The notes: generated from the sequence alone by a model not told the origin. DNA of 64,000 nt from Pediococcus acidilactici DSM 20284 (GCF_000146325.1 NZ_GL397067.1:251747-315746), one strand, 5' to 3'. Shown: positions 17,408 through 25,425, numbered from the stretch's first letter. Numbers and translations are program-made.

Positions 17408-17450
17408 GCCCACCGGCGGAATCGAACCGCTGCGTGTCACCAGAGTGGGA
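17408..17450 (-). ncRNA. T-arm-like RNA element, copy 1
   Basis: On the minus strand CCCACT pairs with GGTGGG around a CTGGTGACACGC linker and a hairpin GCGG/CCGC whose seven-base loop is TTCGATT, the tRNA T-loop consensus. It looks like an acceptor stem plus T-arm without D and anticodon arms. It begins five bases after the stop of the membrane-protein gene. Copies at 16059, 55650 and a decayed one at 56465. Confidence 0.6.
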
Positions 17451-17455
17451 TAGTA

Positions 17456-18439
17456 TTATTTGGAAATCTTCTGTTCCCAATAATCATTAACATTTGCCTT
17501 AACGTCTTTGTTGCTCATGTTGGAAGGGTCCAGTTGCTTCAACTGCGATCCTTTAATACCAAATGACAACACTTTTGTGTGTTTAACAACTTTGCCTTTA
17601 TCATTTTGTAAATCAGCGTAGTATGTAACATTAAAGTTTTCGTATTGATCGTAGCCATCAAAAGATTGAATACCATTCAAAACATCCATCATTGAATTTC
17701 GTTCAATACTCATATCCATAAAATCTTTATCATAGATTTCAATACCTGCAGTGTAAGGCTTGGTTGAGGTCTGTCCTTGTACTGTAACTTTTGTATGATT
17801 TAACCCAGAATATCCATCCTTTAAAGCCTTTTTTATTTTGTTAGATAGTTTTTGCAAATTACCGTTAGAACTATCGAGGGATGCATCTTCTGATTCATCA
17901 TTAATAACAAACATATTCGCAATTTTAATTTCTTTTTTAGCTCGATGATTACCATCATCTGCAGTCATTAAAAGCATATCCACATCATTCGAATTGTTTG
18001 TGTTTCCCTTCAGGTTGAAGTGTTCACCTATAGAAAGATGTTTAGAAAGTTTGGAAAAACTACTATTTTTTTGTTCAGATTTAACTGTTAAATTAATACC
18101 TTTCAACGCTATTCCATTAATAGAAAAGTTACCATTTTTGTCAGTGCTATAGGACCCAATATCATTTTTTTTAGTGGTAATTTTTATAAAATCTGTAATG
18201 GTTGATGCATTCTTGTGATCTTTTTTACTGTGTTGCTCTGATTCAGATGTGTCGTTAGGGATATAACTAGCAACCGTAAATGAAATAAGAAATAGGGGGA
18301 GAAAAATAAAAGCAATTTTTCTTCCAGAATGCTTATTGTTATTTTTTTTAATATTAATAAAACCAATAACCATTGAAATTATTAGCCCCAAAAAAGATAT
18401 GCCAAATATGATTAATAATATATTAAGTAAAAAGTCCAA
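17456..18439 (-). CDS. two-TM prophage membrane protein with extracytoplasmic domain
   Basis: About 327 residues. Two membrane segments near the N-terminus (about residues 3-25 and 40-60) are followed by a Ser/Lys/Asn-rich linker and a soluble C-terminal region (FNVTYYADLQNDKGKVVKHTKVLSFGIKG) reminiscent of small surface or DUF4352-like beta domains, without firm assignment. TTG at 18439 has GGAGG six bases upstream; ATG 18472 has none. A decayed copy of its 3' end lies at 56490-56760. Position in the lysogeny module suggests expression in the lysogen, perhaps superinfection exclusion. Confidence 0.6.
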   Translation of the reverse strand: MDFLLNILLIIFGISFLGLIISMVIGFINIKKNNNKHSGRKIAFIFLPLFLISFTVASYIPNDTSESEQHSKKDHKNASTITDFIKITTKKNDIGSYSTDKNGNFSINGIALKGINLTVKSEQKNSSFSKLSKHLSIGEHFNLKGNTNNSNDVDMLLMTADDGNHRAKKEIKIANMFVINDESEDASLDSSNGNLQKLSNKIKKALKDGYSGLNHTKVTVQGQTSTKPYTAGIEIYDKDFMDMSIERNSMMDVLNGIQSFDGYDQYENFNVTYYADLQNDKGKVVKHTKVLSFGIKGSQLKQLDPSNMSNKDVKANVNDYWEQKISK

Positions 18440-18507
18440 TAGTAACCTCCAAAAAATATCAATTTTCACCATTAATATTTGAACAAGATTGTAATTTTGC
18501 CTCTAAT

Positions 18508-18915
18508 TTAGTTAGTAGGCAACCCATAAGTAGCCTCTAACTCACGGATAGTATTAGGCAATCGATCGTATTCTTCTACATAAAATAAAGCTAAAAGGCC
18601 ACTGGCAAACTCGTTAGCCTGGTTTTCAAATTCGTCATACCCGAATCTCACGCCTGTGTAGTACCCAGCTAAGCCTTCATGCATAAAATAGTGGCCGAGC
18701 TCATGGGCCAGCGTAAAATACTTTTGCGGCGAATCACGTAAAGAGTCGTTTAAAATGATGATAACTCCCTTATCATCGTAATTTGTCTTGCCTAACGGCA
18801 TACGTCCAAGATAGCAATAACGTACATCTATATTTAGTATTTCAGCGATTTTAAACGGATCGGCGGTCTTGTATCTTTCTTGAACAGTTTTTATAAAATT
18901 TTTAACCAAAGACAT
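18508..18915 (-). CDS. ImmA/IrrE-family metallopeptidase
   Basis: The 135-residue protein has the zinc-protease motif LAHELGHYFMH and downstream acidic residues (FENQANEFA) of the ImmA/IrrE family. ImmA of ICEBs1 cleaves its repressor to induce the element. Here the gene follows the CI-like repressor gene directly, so it is probably the anti-repressor protease. AGGTGG seven bases upstream selects ATG 18915. Confidence 0.88.
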   Translation of the reverse strand: MSLVKNFIKTVQERYKTADPFKIAEILNIDVRYCYLGRMPLGKTNYDDKGVIIILNDSLRDSPQKYFTLAHELGHYFMHEGLAGYYTGVRFGYDEFENQANEFASGLLALFYVEEYDRLPNTIRELEATYGLPTN

Positions 18916-18926
18916 TGAAACACCAC

Positions 18927-19298
18927 CTAATTGTGTTTGTGACGATCCCAAAATATTTGAGTCATCGCGATTTTTAATTTTTCTTTTTCTTCTTCTGTTA
19001 AATCATCGCCGCCAAACGTAAAAGAACCATCATTATCATCAAGGAACTTTTTTAAATCGAAAACATCTTGCTTGTTAGCCCATTTGGGAGTGCCATTTTT
19101 ACCTAACAAATAATCAGTCGTTACATCGAATATGTCAGACAATTTATTCAACTCTTCACTTGACACTTTTCTAGTCCCGTTTTCAATTTTGTTCATAGCA
19201 GATTTATCTATTTTAAGCCTACGTGCTAGTTCTGTTTGTGTTAGATCCATAGACTCACGTAGATCAACAATTCTTTTGCTTAATTTATTTTGCTCCAT
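18927..19298 (-). CDS. CI-like phage repressor (XRE HTH)
   Basis: The 123-residue protein has an N-terminal HTH (LTQTELARRLKIDKSAMNKIENG, residues about 18-40) and an acidic C-terminal region without the LexA-type Ser/Lys protease, consistent with ImmA-dependent rather than RecA-driven self-cleavage. It would keep the prophage silent by binding the intergenic region with the divergent Cro-like gene. ImmA lies just downstream. Confidence 0.88.
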   Translation of the reverse strand: MEQNKLSKRIVDLRESMDLTQTELARRLKIDKSAMNKIENGTRKVSSEELNKLSDIFDVTTDYLLGKNGTPKWANKQDVFDLKKFLDDNDGSFTFGGDDLTEEEKEKLKIAMTQIFWDRHKHN

Positions 19299-19309
19299 AA
19301 TTGACCTCG

Positions 19310-19416
19310 TTTCTATTTTTACAATTATATAATAACAATGTTTCTAAAAAAGATACTTTTTGTTGCAAAAAAAGCAACAAAAAAAGATTGACGTTTCTAA
19401 AATCACAACGTATAAT
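19310..19416. promoter_or_regulatory. divergent CI/Cro control region with operators
   Basis: Contains GTTTCTATTT or GTTTCTAAAA at 19310, 19340 and 19393, and a 10-bp inverted repeat TTTTTGTTGC (19357-19366) / GCAACAAAAA (19374-19383). The rightward promoter is TTGACG (19388-19393), 17 bases, TATAAT (19411-19416), and overlaps the third GTTTCTAAAA. A leftward TATAAT is at 19324-19329. Typical genetic switch layout. Confidence 0.75.
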
Positions 19417-19458
19417 AAAAACATAAAGTTGAGATAATCGAAACAAGGGGGTGATTAA

Positions 19459-19701
19459 ATGTTGTATGAGATCAATCTTGTCGCAATTAAAAAAGCTAGA
19501 TTATCAAAAGGCTTTACGATGGAGAGAATGGCTAAATTCCTTGATTTAGACGGTAAGTCTAATTACTACAAGAGAGAAAATGGAATGACTAATTTTAAAT
19601 CTACCGAATTGCCCGTATTATGCGATGTTTTGGATCTAAATTATGAAAAAATTTTTGTAAAATCGTTGCGAAAATCGAAACGCAAGGAGGTGACAGCATG
19701 A
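19459..19701 (+). CDS. Cro-like HTH protein
   Basis: An 80-residue XRE-type protein (VAIKKARLSKGFTMERMAKFL, then a recognition helix region with SNYYKRENG), first gene of the early rightward operon, behind an AGGGGGTGAT ribosome binding site. It probably competes with the CI-like repressor at the shared operators. Its TGA overlaps the next ATG. Confidence 0.8.
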   Translation: MLYEINLVAIKKARLSKGFTMERMAKFLDLDGKSNYYKRENGMTNFKSTELPVLCDVLDLNYEKIFVKSLRKSKRKEVTA

Positions 19702-20027
19702 ATAAAGACATAACAGTAAATTTAACTCTCGATGGACACTCCATTGGATGTGTTAAAGCAGCCAATGATTTAAAAATCGGCCTAACTACCATAAAAGTTA
19801 GTTCAGGAGATCATGATATTTTCATATCCACAACAGATAATCTCCCTAAACTACTAATTGATAATCAGACCGTTAATGGAATCTTGCAAATTAAATTTGT
19901 GGGACAAATAGAGCAGGATTCAAGCTTGGAATTGTTGGTAAATACTCAAGCTTTTAAAATGACTGAACTAGGGAAAAAATTACTTTTTGAAAATAACAGT
20001 TGTGAAGCCCCAGCCCGGGCCAATTGA
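19698..20027 (+). CDS. early prophage protein, unknown function
   Basis: A 109-residue protein whose ATG overlaps the Cro-like stop (ATGA). It is predicted beta-rich with no recognised domain. Similar small beta proteins occur after Cro in lactobacillus phages. Its last 48 bases overlap a convergent minus-strand ORF. Confidence 0.6.
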   Translation: MNKDITVNLTLDGHSIGCVKAANDLKIGLTTIKVSSGDHDIFISTTDNLPKLLIDNQTVNGILQIKFVGQIEQDSSLELLVNTQAFKMTELGKKLLFENNSCEAPARAN

Positions 20028-20180
20028 TTCTAAAGATATATGTGCATGTCTTTGTGCCCACTCAACAATGGCTCCGTTGTCATTGTGATGAGGCTCAGAT
20101 GCAGGAATATTGAAATAGTTTCTATTTTCCCGTATAGCATCGGCATATAGATCATTTAATAAAGCATAAAAAGTTGACAT
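19980..20180 (-). CDS. small leftward prophage ORF
   Basis: A 66-residue frame with a strong minus-strand ribosome binding site (AAGGTGGTGATTAC before ATG), which is why I keep it despite its antisense overlap with the 3' end of the preceding rightward gene. The composition (YADAIRENRNYFNIPASEP, GPGWGFTTVIF) looks protein-like. No function assigned. It lies between two early rightward genes, so it would oppose early transcription. Confidence 0.5.
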   Translation of the reverse strand: MSTFYALLNDLYADAIRENRNYFNIPASEPHHNDNGAIVEWAQRHAHISLESIGPGWGFTTVIFKK

Positions 20181-20243
20181 GTAATCACCACCTTCCAGTG
20201 CTGATTATACGCTATTAAGTTTTCAAGGAACGGAGGTGAAGAA

Positions 20244-20459
20244 ATGATAATTAAAAAAGCAAAACAATTACACAAGCAATTAGGAGCACAACAATATTAC
20301 GACCTTTGCAATGAATGGCTTGAGGAGCAGGATGTATTGTTCTCTCTCAGGGAAGGGATCATTCCTGAATTAGCATTCCAAGCAATGTGTCGGGGTGACA
20401 TCCCAGAACGTGCTGTGAAGCAAAAGATTAACGCAATGCCTACAGCGATAGTTAGCTAA
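20244..20459 (+). CDS. small early prophage protein
   Basis: A 71-residue helical protein behind GGAGGTGAAGAA. No domain recognised. It is followed by a hairpin, CGTGGGATT/AATCCCACG, and then an HTH gene. Confidence 0.6.
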   Translation: MIIKKAKQLHKQLGAQQYYDLCNEWLEEQDVLFSLREGIIPELAFQAMCRGDIPERAVKQKINAMPTAIVS

Positions 20460-20487
20460 TCAATCTTTTTTACACTTTTAATAATAC

Positions 20488-20516
20488 CGTGGGATTACGT
20501 GTATTAAAATCCCACG
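20488..20516 (+). other. hairpin with att-like GTGGGATT arms
   Basis: CGTGGGATT (20488-20496) and AATCCCACG (20508-20516) form a perfect 9-bp stem with an 11-base loop and no T run. On the minus strand it reads GTGGGATTTTAA, a 12-base match to the attL candidate. It may be an mRNA hairpin or a protein-binding site. Confidence 0.4.
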
Positions 20517-20544
20517 CAGTACACAAAAAAGGAGGTGATTCAAG

Positions 20545-21009
20545 TTGGTAATAGAGGACGTGATGGATGAGTTAGACAAATGTTTAATCCGTAATAGATT
20601 AACCCGAACGCAGTTTGCAAATGCATTACACGTGTCCAAGCAGGCCGTATCGAACTGGTTCTCCAGTGATAATCACGTGATACCGCTAGACAAATTAATT
20701 AGCATTGCTGATTTGTTAAAGGATGAAAGATTTAAATTTGTCGTTGCTGATTATGTACTGGACACGCGATTGCTTGCTAAAAACGAATATGCTTCCGATC
20801 CATTATCACAATTTATGAGGGTAAATAAAGAGGAGGAAGAACGGAGACTACTTAATGAACAGGTACAAGTGATTTTAGCTAAACCAGTTACTTATTGGAA
20901 CGACGAGGAACGAAGCTTCTTGATTAAATTTAGAAAAGAATTCTCTGAAGAGCGACAGGCGGAAAATGATTTCGCAATTGCGCTAGATGAGGCATTGGAG
21001 GTGATTTAA
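20545..21009 (+). CDS. HTH regulator in early operon
   Basis: A 154-residue protein with an N-terminal XRE-like HTH (LTRTQFANALHVSKQAVSNWFSS, about residues 19-40) and a charged helical C-terminal half. TTG 20545 is preceded by GGAGGTGATTCAAG. This resembles phage regulators placed early in the operon; the target is unknown. It overlaps or abuts the next gene (stop and TTG start contiguous). Confidence 0.7.
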   Translation: MVIEDVMDELDKCLIRNRLTRTQFANALHVSKQAVSNWFSSDNHVIPLDKLISIADLLKDERFKFVVADYVLDTRLLAKNEYASDPLSQFMRVNKEEEERRLLNEQVQVILAKPVTYWNDEERSFLIKFRKEFSEERQAENDFAIALDEALEVI

Positions 21010-21291
21010 TTGGCAGTAATCCAATTTGAAAGGATTGATGAAAAAGTAGCTGATCGAGTGGTTGAATTAATCATCCCTAAAATCGAGGAACGTTTAAGCT
21101 CAGCGACTAAACCAGACCAGTTGCTCACGCAGGAGCAAGTAATGAAAAAGTTGCACGTCGGTTTTGAATTGTTTAAGCGTGATTATTATCCAACGATGCC
21201 ACATATTGGGTATGGTAAGGGAATTCGGTACTCGGAAAAAGCTGTTGATAAATGGATTCAAGAAAATCAGAAGACGTTAATGGAGGAATAA
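21010..21291 (+). CDS. DUF771-like DNA-binding protein
   Basis: The 93-residue protein has LLTQEQVMKKLHVGFELFKRDYYPTMP followed by IRYSEKAVDKWIQEN, the layout of DUF771/excisionase-like winged helix proteins of Gram-positive phages. TTG 21010 starts directly after the preceding stop with GGAGGTGATT upstream. A role in phage DNA transactions is likely but unproven. Confidence 0.65.
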   Translation: MAVIQFERIDEKVADRVVELIIPKIEERLSSATKPDQLLTQEQVMKKLHVGFELFKRDYYPTMPHIGYGKGIRYSEKAVDKWIQENQKTLMEE

Positions 21292-21292
21292 T

Positions 21293-21436
21293 ATGAATTT
21301 TCTAATGTTTATGGGTGCAGCATTTATTGGAATGCTAATCGATAGAATCCTTATCTTTTTGGATGATCCAAAAGATAATATCAAATATTTCGAAGAAAAA
21401 AAGAAAGGAAATTGTTATGTCACCAAGAGAAATTAA
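21293..21436 (+). CDS. small membrane protein
   Basis: Forty-seven residues with one hydrophobic segment (MNFLMFMGAAFIGMLIDRIL) and a charged tail. TGGAGGAATAAT precedes the ATG, a good ribosome binding site. Short orphan membrane peptides are frequent in phage early regions; no function assigned. Confidence 0.55.
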   Translation: MNFLMFMGAAFIGMLIDRILIFLDDPKDNIKYFEEKKKGNCYVTKRN

Positions 21437-21542
21437 GCCAACAAAAAAATCCCGCACGGCCATGCGAGATTCAACAGCTATAAATATTATCTATGCTTTT
21501 ATCTTACCACCGAAAGAAGGTGCCGTAAATGTTTCCATCTAA
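21417..21542 (+). CDS. small ORF overlapping its neighbours
   Basis: A 41-residue frame (MSPREIKPTKKSRTAMRD...) overlapping the previous gene's end by 20 bases and the next start by 14, with AAAGGA upstream. The interior also forms a hairpin (CGCA/TGCG). It may be a real small basic protein or only a spacer. Confidence 0.35.
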   Translation: MSPREIKPTKKSRTAMRDSTAINIIYAFILPPKEGAVNVSI

Positions 21543-21774
21543 TCAGTTTGATAATTGGTTACAGAACACAACAGTTGATAATTATTACAACGGAATTGCG
21601 TTAAGGGAATTAACAGATGAAGAGATCCAGGACAAAGCTTATGCCAAGTTAGAAAAAATGGACTCTATTGATATGGCAGAGATGCTGGAAGATTTAATTT
21701 ATGACAACAAAATTCCGGCGCAGTTAATTGCTTACATTTTCGGAATCGATACGGAGGTAGGAACTAATGAGTAA
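21529..21774 (+). CDS. early prophage protein, unknown function
   Basis: An 81-residue acidic helical protein behind AAGAAGGTG. It overlaps the Bet/RecT gene by eight bases. No known domain (LTDEEIQDKAYAKLEKM, DMAEMLEDLIYDNKIP). Part of the recombination operon. Confidence 0.6.
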   Translation: MFPSNQFDNWLQNTTVDNYYNGIALRELTDEEIQDKAYAKLEKMDSIDMAEMLEDLIYDNKIPAQLIAYIFGIDTEVGTNE

Positions 21775-22558
21775 TGAACTAATGACTAAAGCTGTCACGT
21801 ACGAAGTTAATAATGAAGAAGTTAAATTATCGGGACAGATTGTTAAGCAGTACCTAACAAGTGGACAAGCAGTGACGGACCAAGAAGTAACTATGTTTAT
21901 ACAATTGTGCCGCTACCAACATTTAAACCCGTTCTTAAACGAGGCGTATCTAGTTAAGTTTAATGGTAAACCGGCTCAAATAATTACTTCAAAAGAAGCA
22001 TTCATGAAACGGGCGGAATCGAACCCCAATTATGCTGGGTTAAAAGCTGGTTGCATCGTAGAGCGGAATGGAGAACTTATCTACACAGAAGGGGCTTTCA
22101 CTTTAAAAACTGACAATATTTTAGGAGCATGGGCGGATGTCATTAGAAAAGATCGTAGGGAACCAACCCATGTTGAAATATCGATGGATGAGTTCAGTAA
22201 ATCACAAGCTACTTGGAAAAGCATGCCGGCAACAATGATCCGGAAGACGGCGATCGTTAACGCATTAAGAGAAGCGTTTCCTCAAGATTTAGGAGCCTTA
22301 TACACAGAAGATGATAAGAATCCTAACGAAGCTACCCAAACAACCTATAAACAAGAACCTGAAGTTAATACTACAAAAACGGCGGACGTTCTTGCAAAGA
22401 AATTTTCAGGAGCGCCCCAAATTAAATCTGTAGAAAATGTACAAGAGTCTGAGGAGGAATCAAATAATGCAAGCAACCATGGAGAAGCAACAGAACCCGT
22501 TAATAACGTTGAGGAACCAACAGCCACTGCCGAAGTTGAACAGGGACAATTACTATGA
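21767..22558 (+). CDS. bet: phage recombination protein Bet (RecT-type annealase)
   Basis: This 263-residue protein matches the lambda Bet/RecT single-strand annealing family: FIQLCRYQHLNPFLNEAYLVKF, IITSKEAFMKRAE and TWKSMPATMIRKTAIVNALREAFP are hallmark segments. The C-terminal 60 residues are acidic and low-complexity. It would pair ssDNA made by the exonuclease encoded next, whose start overlaps it by 92 bases. It supports phage recombination and replication. Confidence 0.9.
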   Translation: MSNELMTKAVTYEVNNEEVKLSGQIVKQYLTSGQAVTDQEVTMFIQLCRYQHLNPFLNEAYLVKFNGKPAQIITSKEAFMKRAESNPNYAGLKAGCIVERNGELIYTEGAFTLKTDNILGAWADVIRKDRREPTHVEISMDEFSKSQATWKSMPATMIRKTAIVNALREAFPQDLGALYTEDDKNPNEATQTTYKQEPEVNTTKTADVLAKKFSGAPQIKSVENVQESEEESNNASNHGEATEPVNNVEEPTATAEVEQGQLL

Positions 22559-23348
22559 TTTAGCGACTGAAAGCTACATGTCGTTTTCGTTGTACAAGCG
22601 CTTTAAGAAATGCGAAACCGAAGCCATGGCTTATCTTAATGGAGAACTCCCAGAAGAAAAAGAGACTAATAAGAATTTGCTAGTAGGCAATTATCTACAC
22701 ACCTATTTTGAATCCGAACAAGCCCATACGGACTTCATTGAAGAAAATAAGAAAGAATTAATCAGTAGTAAGGGCAATACAAAGGGTAAGCTCAAAAGCG
22801 ACTATAGGTTAGCGGACAAGATGATTAAAGCCCTTAACCAACAGGAGTTATTTAAGGGTGTCTACCAGGGTGAAAAAGAAGTAATCCTAACTGGCGAATT
22901 GTTTGGGATGAATTGGAAGGTCCGAATTGATTGCTTACATGTTCCCAAAGATGAATCAGACGTAGCTTACTTTTGCGATTTAAAGACGTCAAAGAACCTG
23001 CATGCTAAGTTTTGGAACAATGAGCTACATGAATGGCAACCGTTTGTAACTGCCTATAGCTATGATTTACAGATGGCGGTTTATCAAGAGATTATCCGTC
23101 AAAACTATGGTATGACGTTTGCACCATTTATTTTTGGGGTGTCAAAAGAAGATGTGCCTGAGGTAATGGGAATTGAATTTAAACAGGCAGAGCTAGACGA
23201 ACCGTTATCCGCGTTAGAGGTTGATATGCCGCACATTATTAGACTGCTAAAGGGCGAAGAGGAACCCCTTAGCTGTGGTAGATGTGATTATTGCAAAGCT
23301 CATAACCAATTAACCGGGTTTGTAGACATCGACTCGCTACTAGATTAG
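22467..23348 (+). CDS. PD-(D/E)XK exonuclease-like protein (RecE/DUF3799 type)
   Basis: A 293-residue protein with nuclease-fold features: GNYLHTYFES, ELFGMNWKVRIDCL and the FCDLKTSK motif (D-x-K of the PD-(D/E)XK core), and a C-terminal CGRCDYCK pair that may bind metal or an Fe-S cluster as in RecB/AddB-like nucleases. ATG 22467 has GAGGAGGAATCAAATA upstream; the frame open from 22437 lacks one. It probably generates 3' single strands for Bet. Confidence 0.82.
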   Translation: MQATMEKQQNPLITLRNQQPLPKLNRDNYYDLATESYMSFSLYKRFKKCETEAMAYLNGELPEEKETNKNLLVGNYLHTYFESEQAHTDFIEENKKELISSKGNTKGKLKSDYRLADKMIKALNQQELFKGVYQGEKEVILTGELFGMNWKVRIDCLHVPKDESDVAYFCDLKTSKNLHAKFWNNELHEWQPFVTAYSYDLQMAVYQEIIRQNYGMTFAPFIFGVSKEDVPEVMGIEFKQAELDEPLSALEVDMPHIIRLLKGEEEPLSCGRCDYCKAHNQLTGFVDIDSLLD

Positions 23349-23357
23349 GAGGCCGTC

Positions 23358-24239
23358 ATGGAGGTAGATAAGCCAAACTACTACGCTATTATACCGGCTA
23401 GCGTTCGTTATGACAGAAAACTGCAACCTAATGCGATTCTTTTATACGGAGAGATTACGGCGCTAACCAAAAAAGATGGTTATTGTTGGGCGGGTGATTC
23501 TTATTTTGCCGACTTATATGAGGTTGCTAAATCAACGGTTCAAACGTGGCTCAAGCGATTAGAGCAAAGGGGACACATTATCCGAACGGTGGTTTACAAG
23601 GACGGTAGTCGGCAGATTAAACAGCGCCGAATTACTATTACTGATAGCTTAACTCATAATTCCAGTAACGATGCTAAAAAATTAGATGACCCTACACCGA
23701 AAAACAAGGGTACCTATACTAAAAATCTAGATAACCCTATACCAGAAAATTGGGGAGATAGTATTACAACTAGTATTACAACTAATAATAAAAATATAAA
23801 TAAAAACCATGCAAAGCCACCTAAGTCGGTGGCCGAGCGTGACAACTTTGAATCGCTATGGAAGCTGTATCCCAACAAGAAGGGCAAAGAATCAGCATGG
23901 AATTCCTACAAGCGATCTATCAAAGCTGGCGTTACTGATGATGAAATTAAGCAAGGTATTAATAACTATCTTGCTGAAATCAAAGCTAAGGGCACTCCTA
24001 AACGGTACATCAAGCATGGTGGTACTTGGTTTCGACAGAAAGGCTGGGAGGATGAATACGACACCACTCCTGACGCAGCAGCAAGCCATAAACGACCAGT
24101 TACCGTTAGGGAGACGTTACCAGACTGGGCCCAGGATAATACTACGGTGCCAGCGCCAAGTAATGCCGAATCTGTACCAACCACGGAAGAGATTAATGCC
24201 AAGCTGGCTAAGTTAAGGTCTAGTAGAGAAAGTAGGTGA
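23358..24239 (+). CDS. phage replication initiator / replisome organizer
   Basis: The 293-residue protein starts with a winged-helix initiator domain (YYAIIPASVRYDRKLQPNAILLYGEITAL, STVQTWLKRLEQRGHI), has a low-complexity middle, and ends with a DnaD-like helical region (FESLWKLYPNKKGKESAWNSYKRS). Such proteins load the host helicase at the phage origin. The middle encodes two repeats and an AT-rich tract that may be the origin itself. GGAGG precedes ATG 23358. Confidence 0.82.
   Translation: MEVDKPNYYAIIPASVRYDRKLQPNAILLYGEITALTKKDGYCWAGDSYFADLYEVAKSTVQTWLKRLEQRGHIIRTVVYKDGSRQIKQRRITITDSLTHNSSNDAKKLDDPTPKNKGTYTKNLDNPIPENWGDSITTSITTNNKNINKNHAKPPKSVAERDNFESLWKLYPNKKGKESAWNSYKRSIKAGVTDDEIKQGINNYLAEIKAKGTPKRYIKHGGTWFRQKGWEDEYDTTPDAAASHKRPVTVRETLPDWAQDNTTVPAPSNAESVPTTEEINAKLAKLRSSRESR
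23677..23815. other. candidate phage replication origin inside the initiator gene
   Basis: Two related segments, TTAGATGACCCTACACCGAA (from 23682) and CTAGATAACCCTATACCAGA (from 23727), 45 bases apart, are followed by an AT-rich stretch at about 23760-23812. Iteron-like repeats with an AT-rich unwinding region inside the initiator gene are common in lactic acid bacteria phages. The repeats also encode similar peptides, so a coding explanation cannot be excluded. Confidence 0.4.
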
Positions 24240-24243
24240 AACA

Positions 24244-24933
24244 ATGCAGAGAGCAAGAGCTGAACAACGGGGCTTAGATCTAGTTATTCATTTGGATAAG
24301 CCGCTCAATCAAGAACATCTAGAGACGGTTTCGGGTTCTACTGAACAATTTTACGTTAACTTTGAAGTAGCAGACGTGCGTAAGGCTCGTGTTCAACAAC
24401 GACGTTTGTTCTTTGCATTACTTCACGACATTGAGGCGTGGTCATTTACGCCTAAGGACTATCTCAAGGATATTTTCTATACGCAGTATGAAATCTATAC
24501 AGCTGGTAAAGAAATTAGCTTGTCAAACGATACCAAATCGTCTGTAAGCGATGCGAATACATTACTCGACCTAGTTATCGATTTCATGTTTGAATGGCGC
24601 GTGCCGTTTAAGAAAGGATATGAGTTATTGCCACGAGACCAGCAATACTTCTTGTATGAATGTTGTCGGTATCGTGTGTGCACGATTTGCGGCAAGTATG
24701 CGGATATTCACCATATTGACCCTGTTGGAAGAACTAATCGAACGAAGATTGACCATCGTAAACGGCATGTCATGGCTTTGTGTCGCGAACATCATAGCGA
24801 AATTGAGACGATTAATGTTATTAATTTCGCAAGGAAGTATCACGTACCAGTTACTGGTATCAAATTAAAACTTGAAGATTTGAAGAAATTAGGAATTAGG
24901 GGAAATTACACTGATGAAAAAGTTGAGCAATGA
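24244..24933 (+). CDS. putative HNHc nuclease
   Basis: A 229-residue phage protein with a C-terminal HNH-like domain: CTICGKYADIHHIDPVGR and HVMALCREHHSE provide the His-His/His-His pattern and the Cys pair of a zinc ribbon. The N-terminal 140 residues match the phage family annotated as putative HNHc nuclease (DUF-type, in replication modules). Likely a recombination endonuclease analogous to NinG/Rap, by position. The start is ATG 24244 behind AGGTGAAAC. Confidence 0.78.
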   Translation: MQRARAEQRGLDLVIHLDKPLNQEHLETVSGSTEQFYVNFEVADVRKARVQQRRLFFALLHDIEAWSFTPKDYLKDIFYTQYEIYTAGKEISLSNDTKSSVSDANTLLDLVIDFMFEWRVPFKKGYELLPRDQQYFLYECCRYRVCTICGKYADIHHIDPVGRTNRTKIDHRKRHVMALCREHHSEIETINVINFARKYHVPVTGIKLKLEDLKKLGIRGNYTDEKVEQ

Positions 24934-24976
24934 AGATACAAAAGCTATCAAGAACGGATTAGGAGGATATTAGAAA

Positions 24977-25204
24977 ATGAAAATTGATTTAAACACACCA
25001 GACCTCATCGGAAGCAAAGAAGCTAGCTTAATGTGGGGCAAGCAAAAGGATTATGTACGGACAATTTATAACAAGTACCCAGAACGCTTCCCAGCAGGCA
25101 CAATTCGTAAATTTGGTAAACAAATAGTTGTTACACGAGAAGGTATGGAGGCTGTGACTAAAAGGGAAGCTAAGTACACGCTTGACGAGATTGAGAAAGG
25201 CTAG
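24977..25204 (+). CDS. small HTH-type phage protein
   Basis: Seventy-five residues with DLIGSKEASLMWGKQKDYVRTIYNKYPERFPAGTIRKFGKQIVVTREGMEAV, matching small phage HTH proteins that read an Asp/Arg-rich recognition helix. AGGAGG is ten bases upstream. The role is unknown. Confidence 0.65.
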   Translation: MKIDLNTPDLIGSKEASLMWGKQKDYVRTIYNKYPERFPAGTIRKFGKQIVVTREGMEAVTKREAKYTLDEIEKG

Positions 25205-25218
25205 GGCGGTAATTACAA

Positions 25219-25425
25219 ATGATTGGTGATTACAAATCAGGCTACCATGATGGCCAAACAGATATGTTAATGGATTTGGGCTATAAATTGTATATCATGG
25301 CTGGACCGTTGCTCTTGAAAAAGTTAACAGAACAGAAGCTTACTACAGAAGAAAATACCCGCTTAGAAACAATTAACAAGATTGCGGAGTGGGTAAAAGA
25401 AAAGGAGGAGACAGAAGGTGATTAA
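25219..25425 (+). CDS. small helical prophage protein
   Basis: Sixty-eight residues, helical and charged, no recognised domain. It overlaps the SSB start by eight bases, and is part of the replication operon. Confidence 0.55.
   Translation: MIGDYKSGYHDGQTDMLMDLGYKLYIMAGPLLLKKLTEQKLTTEENTRLETINKIAEWVKEKEETEGD

Noticed and set aside
17408-17450. Considered a true tRNA gene
   Set aside because: D-arm and anticodon arm are absent; only an acceptor-like stem and T-arm can be drawn.
24914-24973. A 19-codon ORF (MKKLSNEDTKAIKNGLGGY) resembling a class II bacteriocin leader
   Set aside because: It stops immediately after the Gly-Gly, has no core peptide, immunity or transporter gene nearby, and overlaps the HNH gene end.
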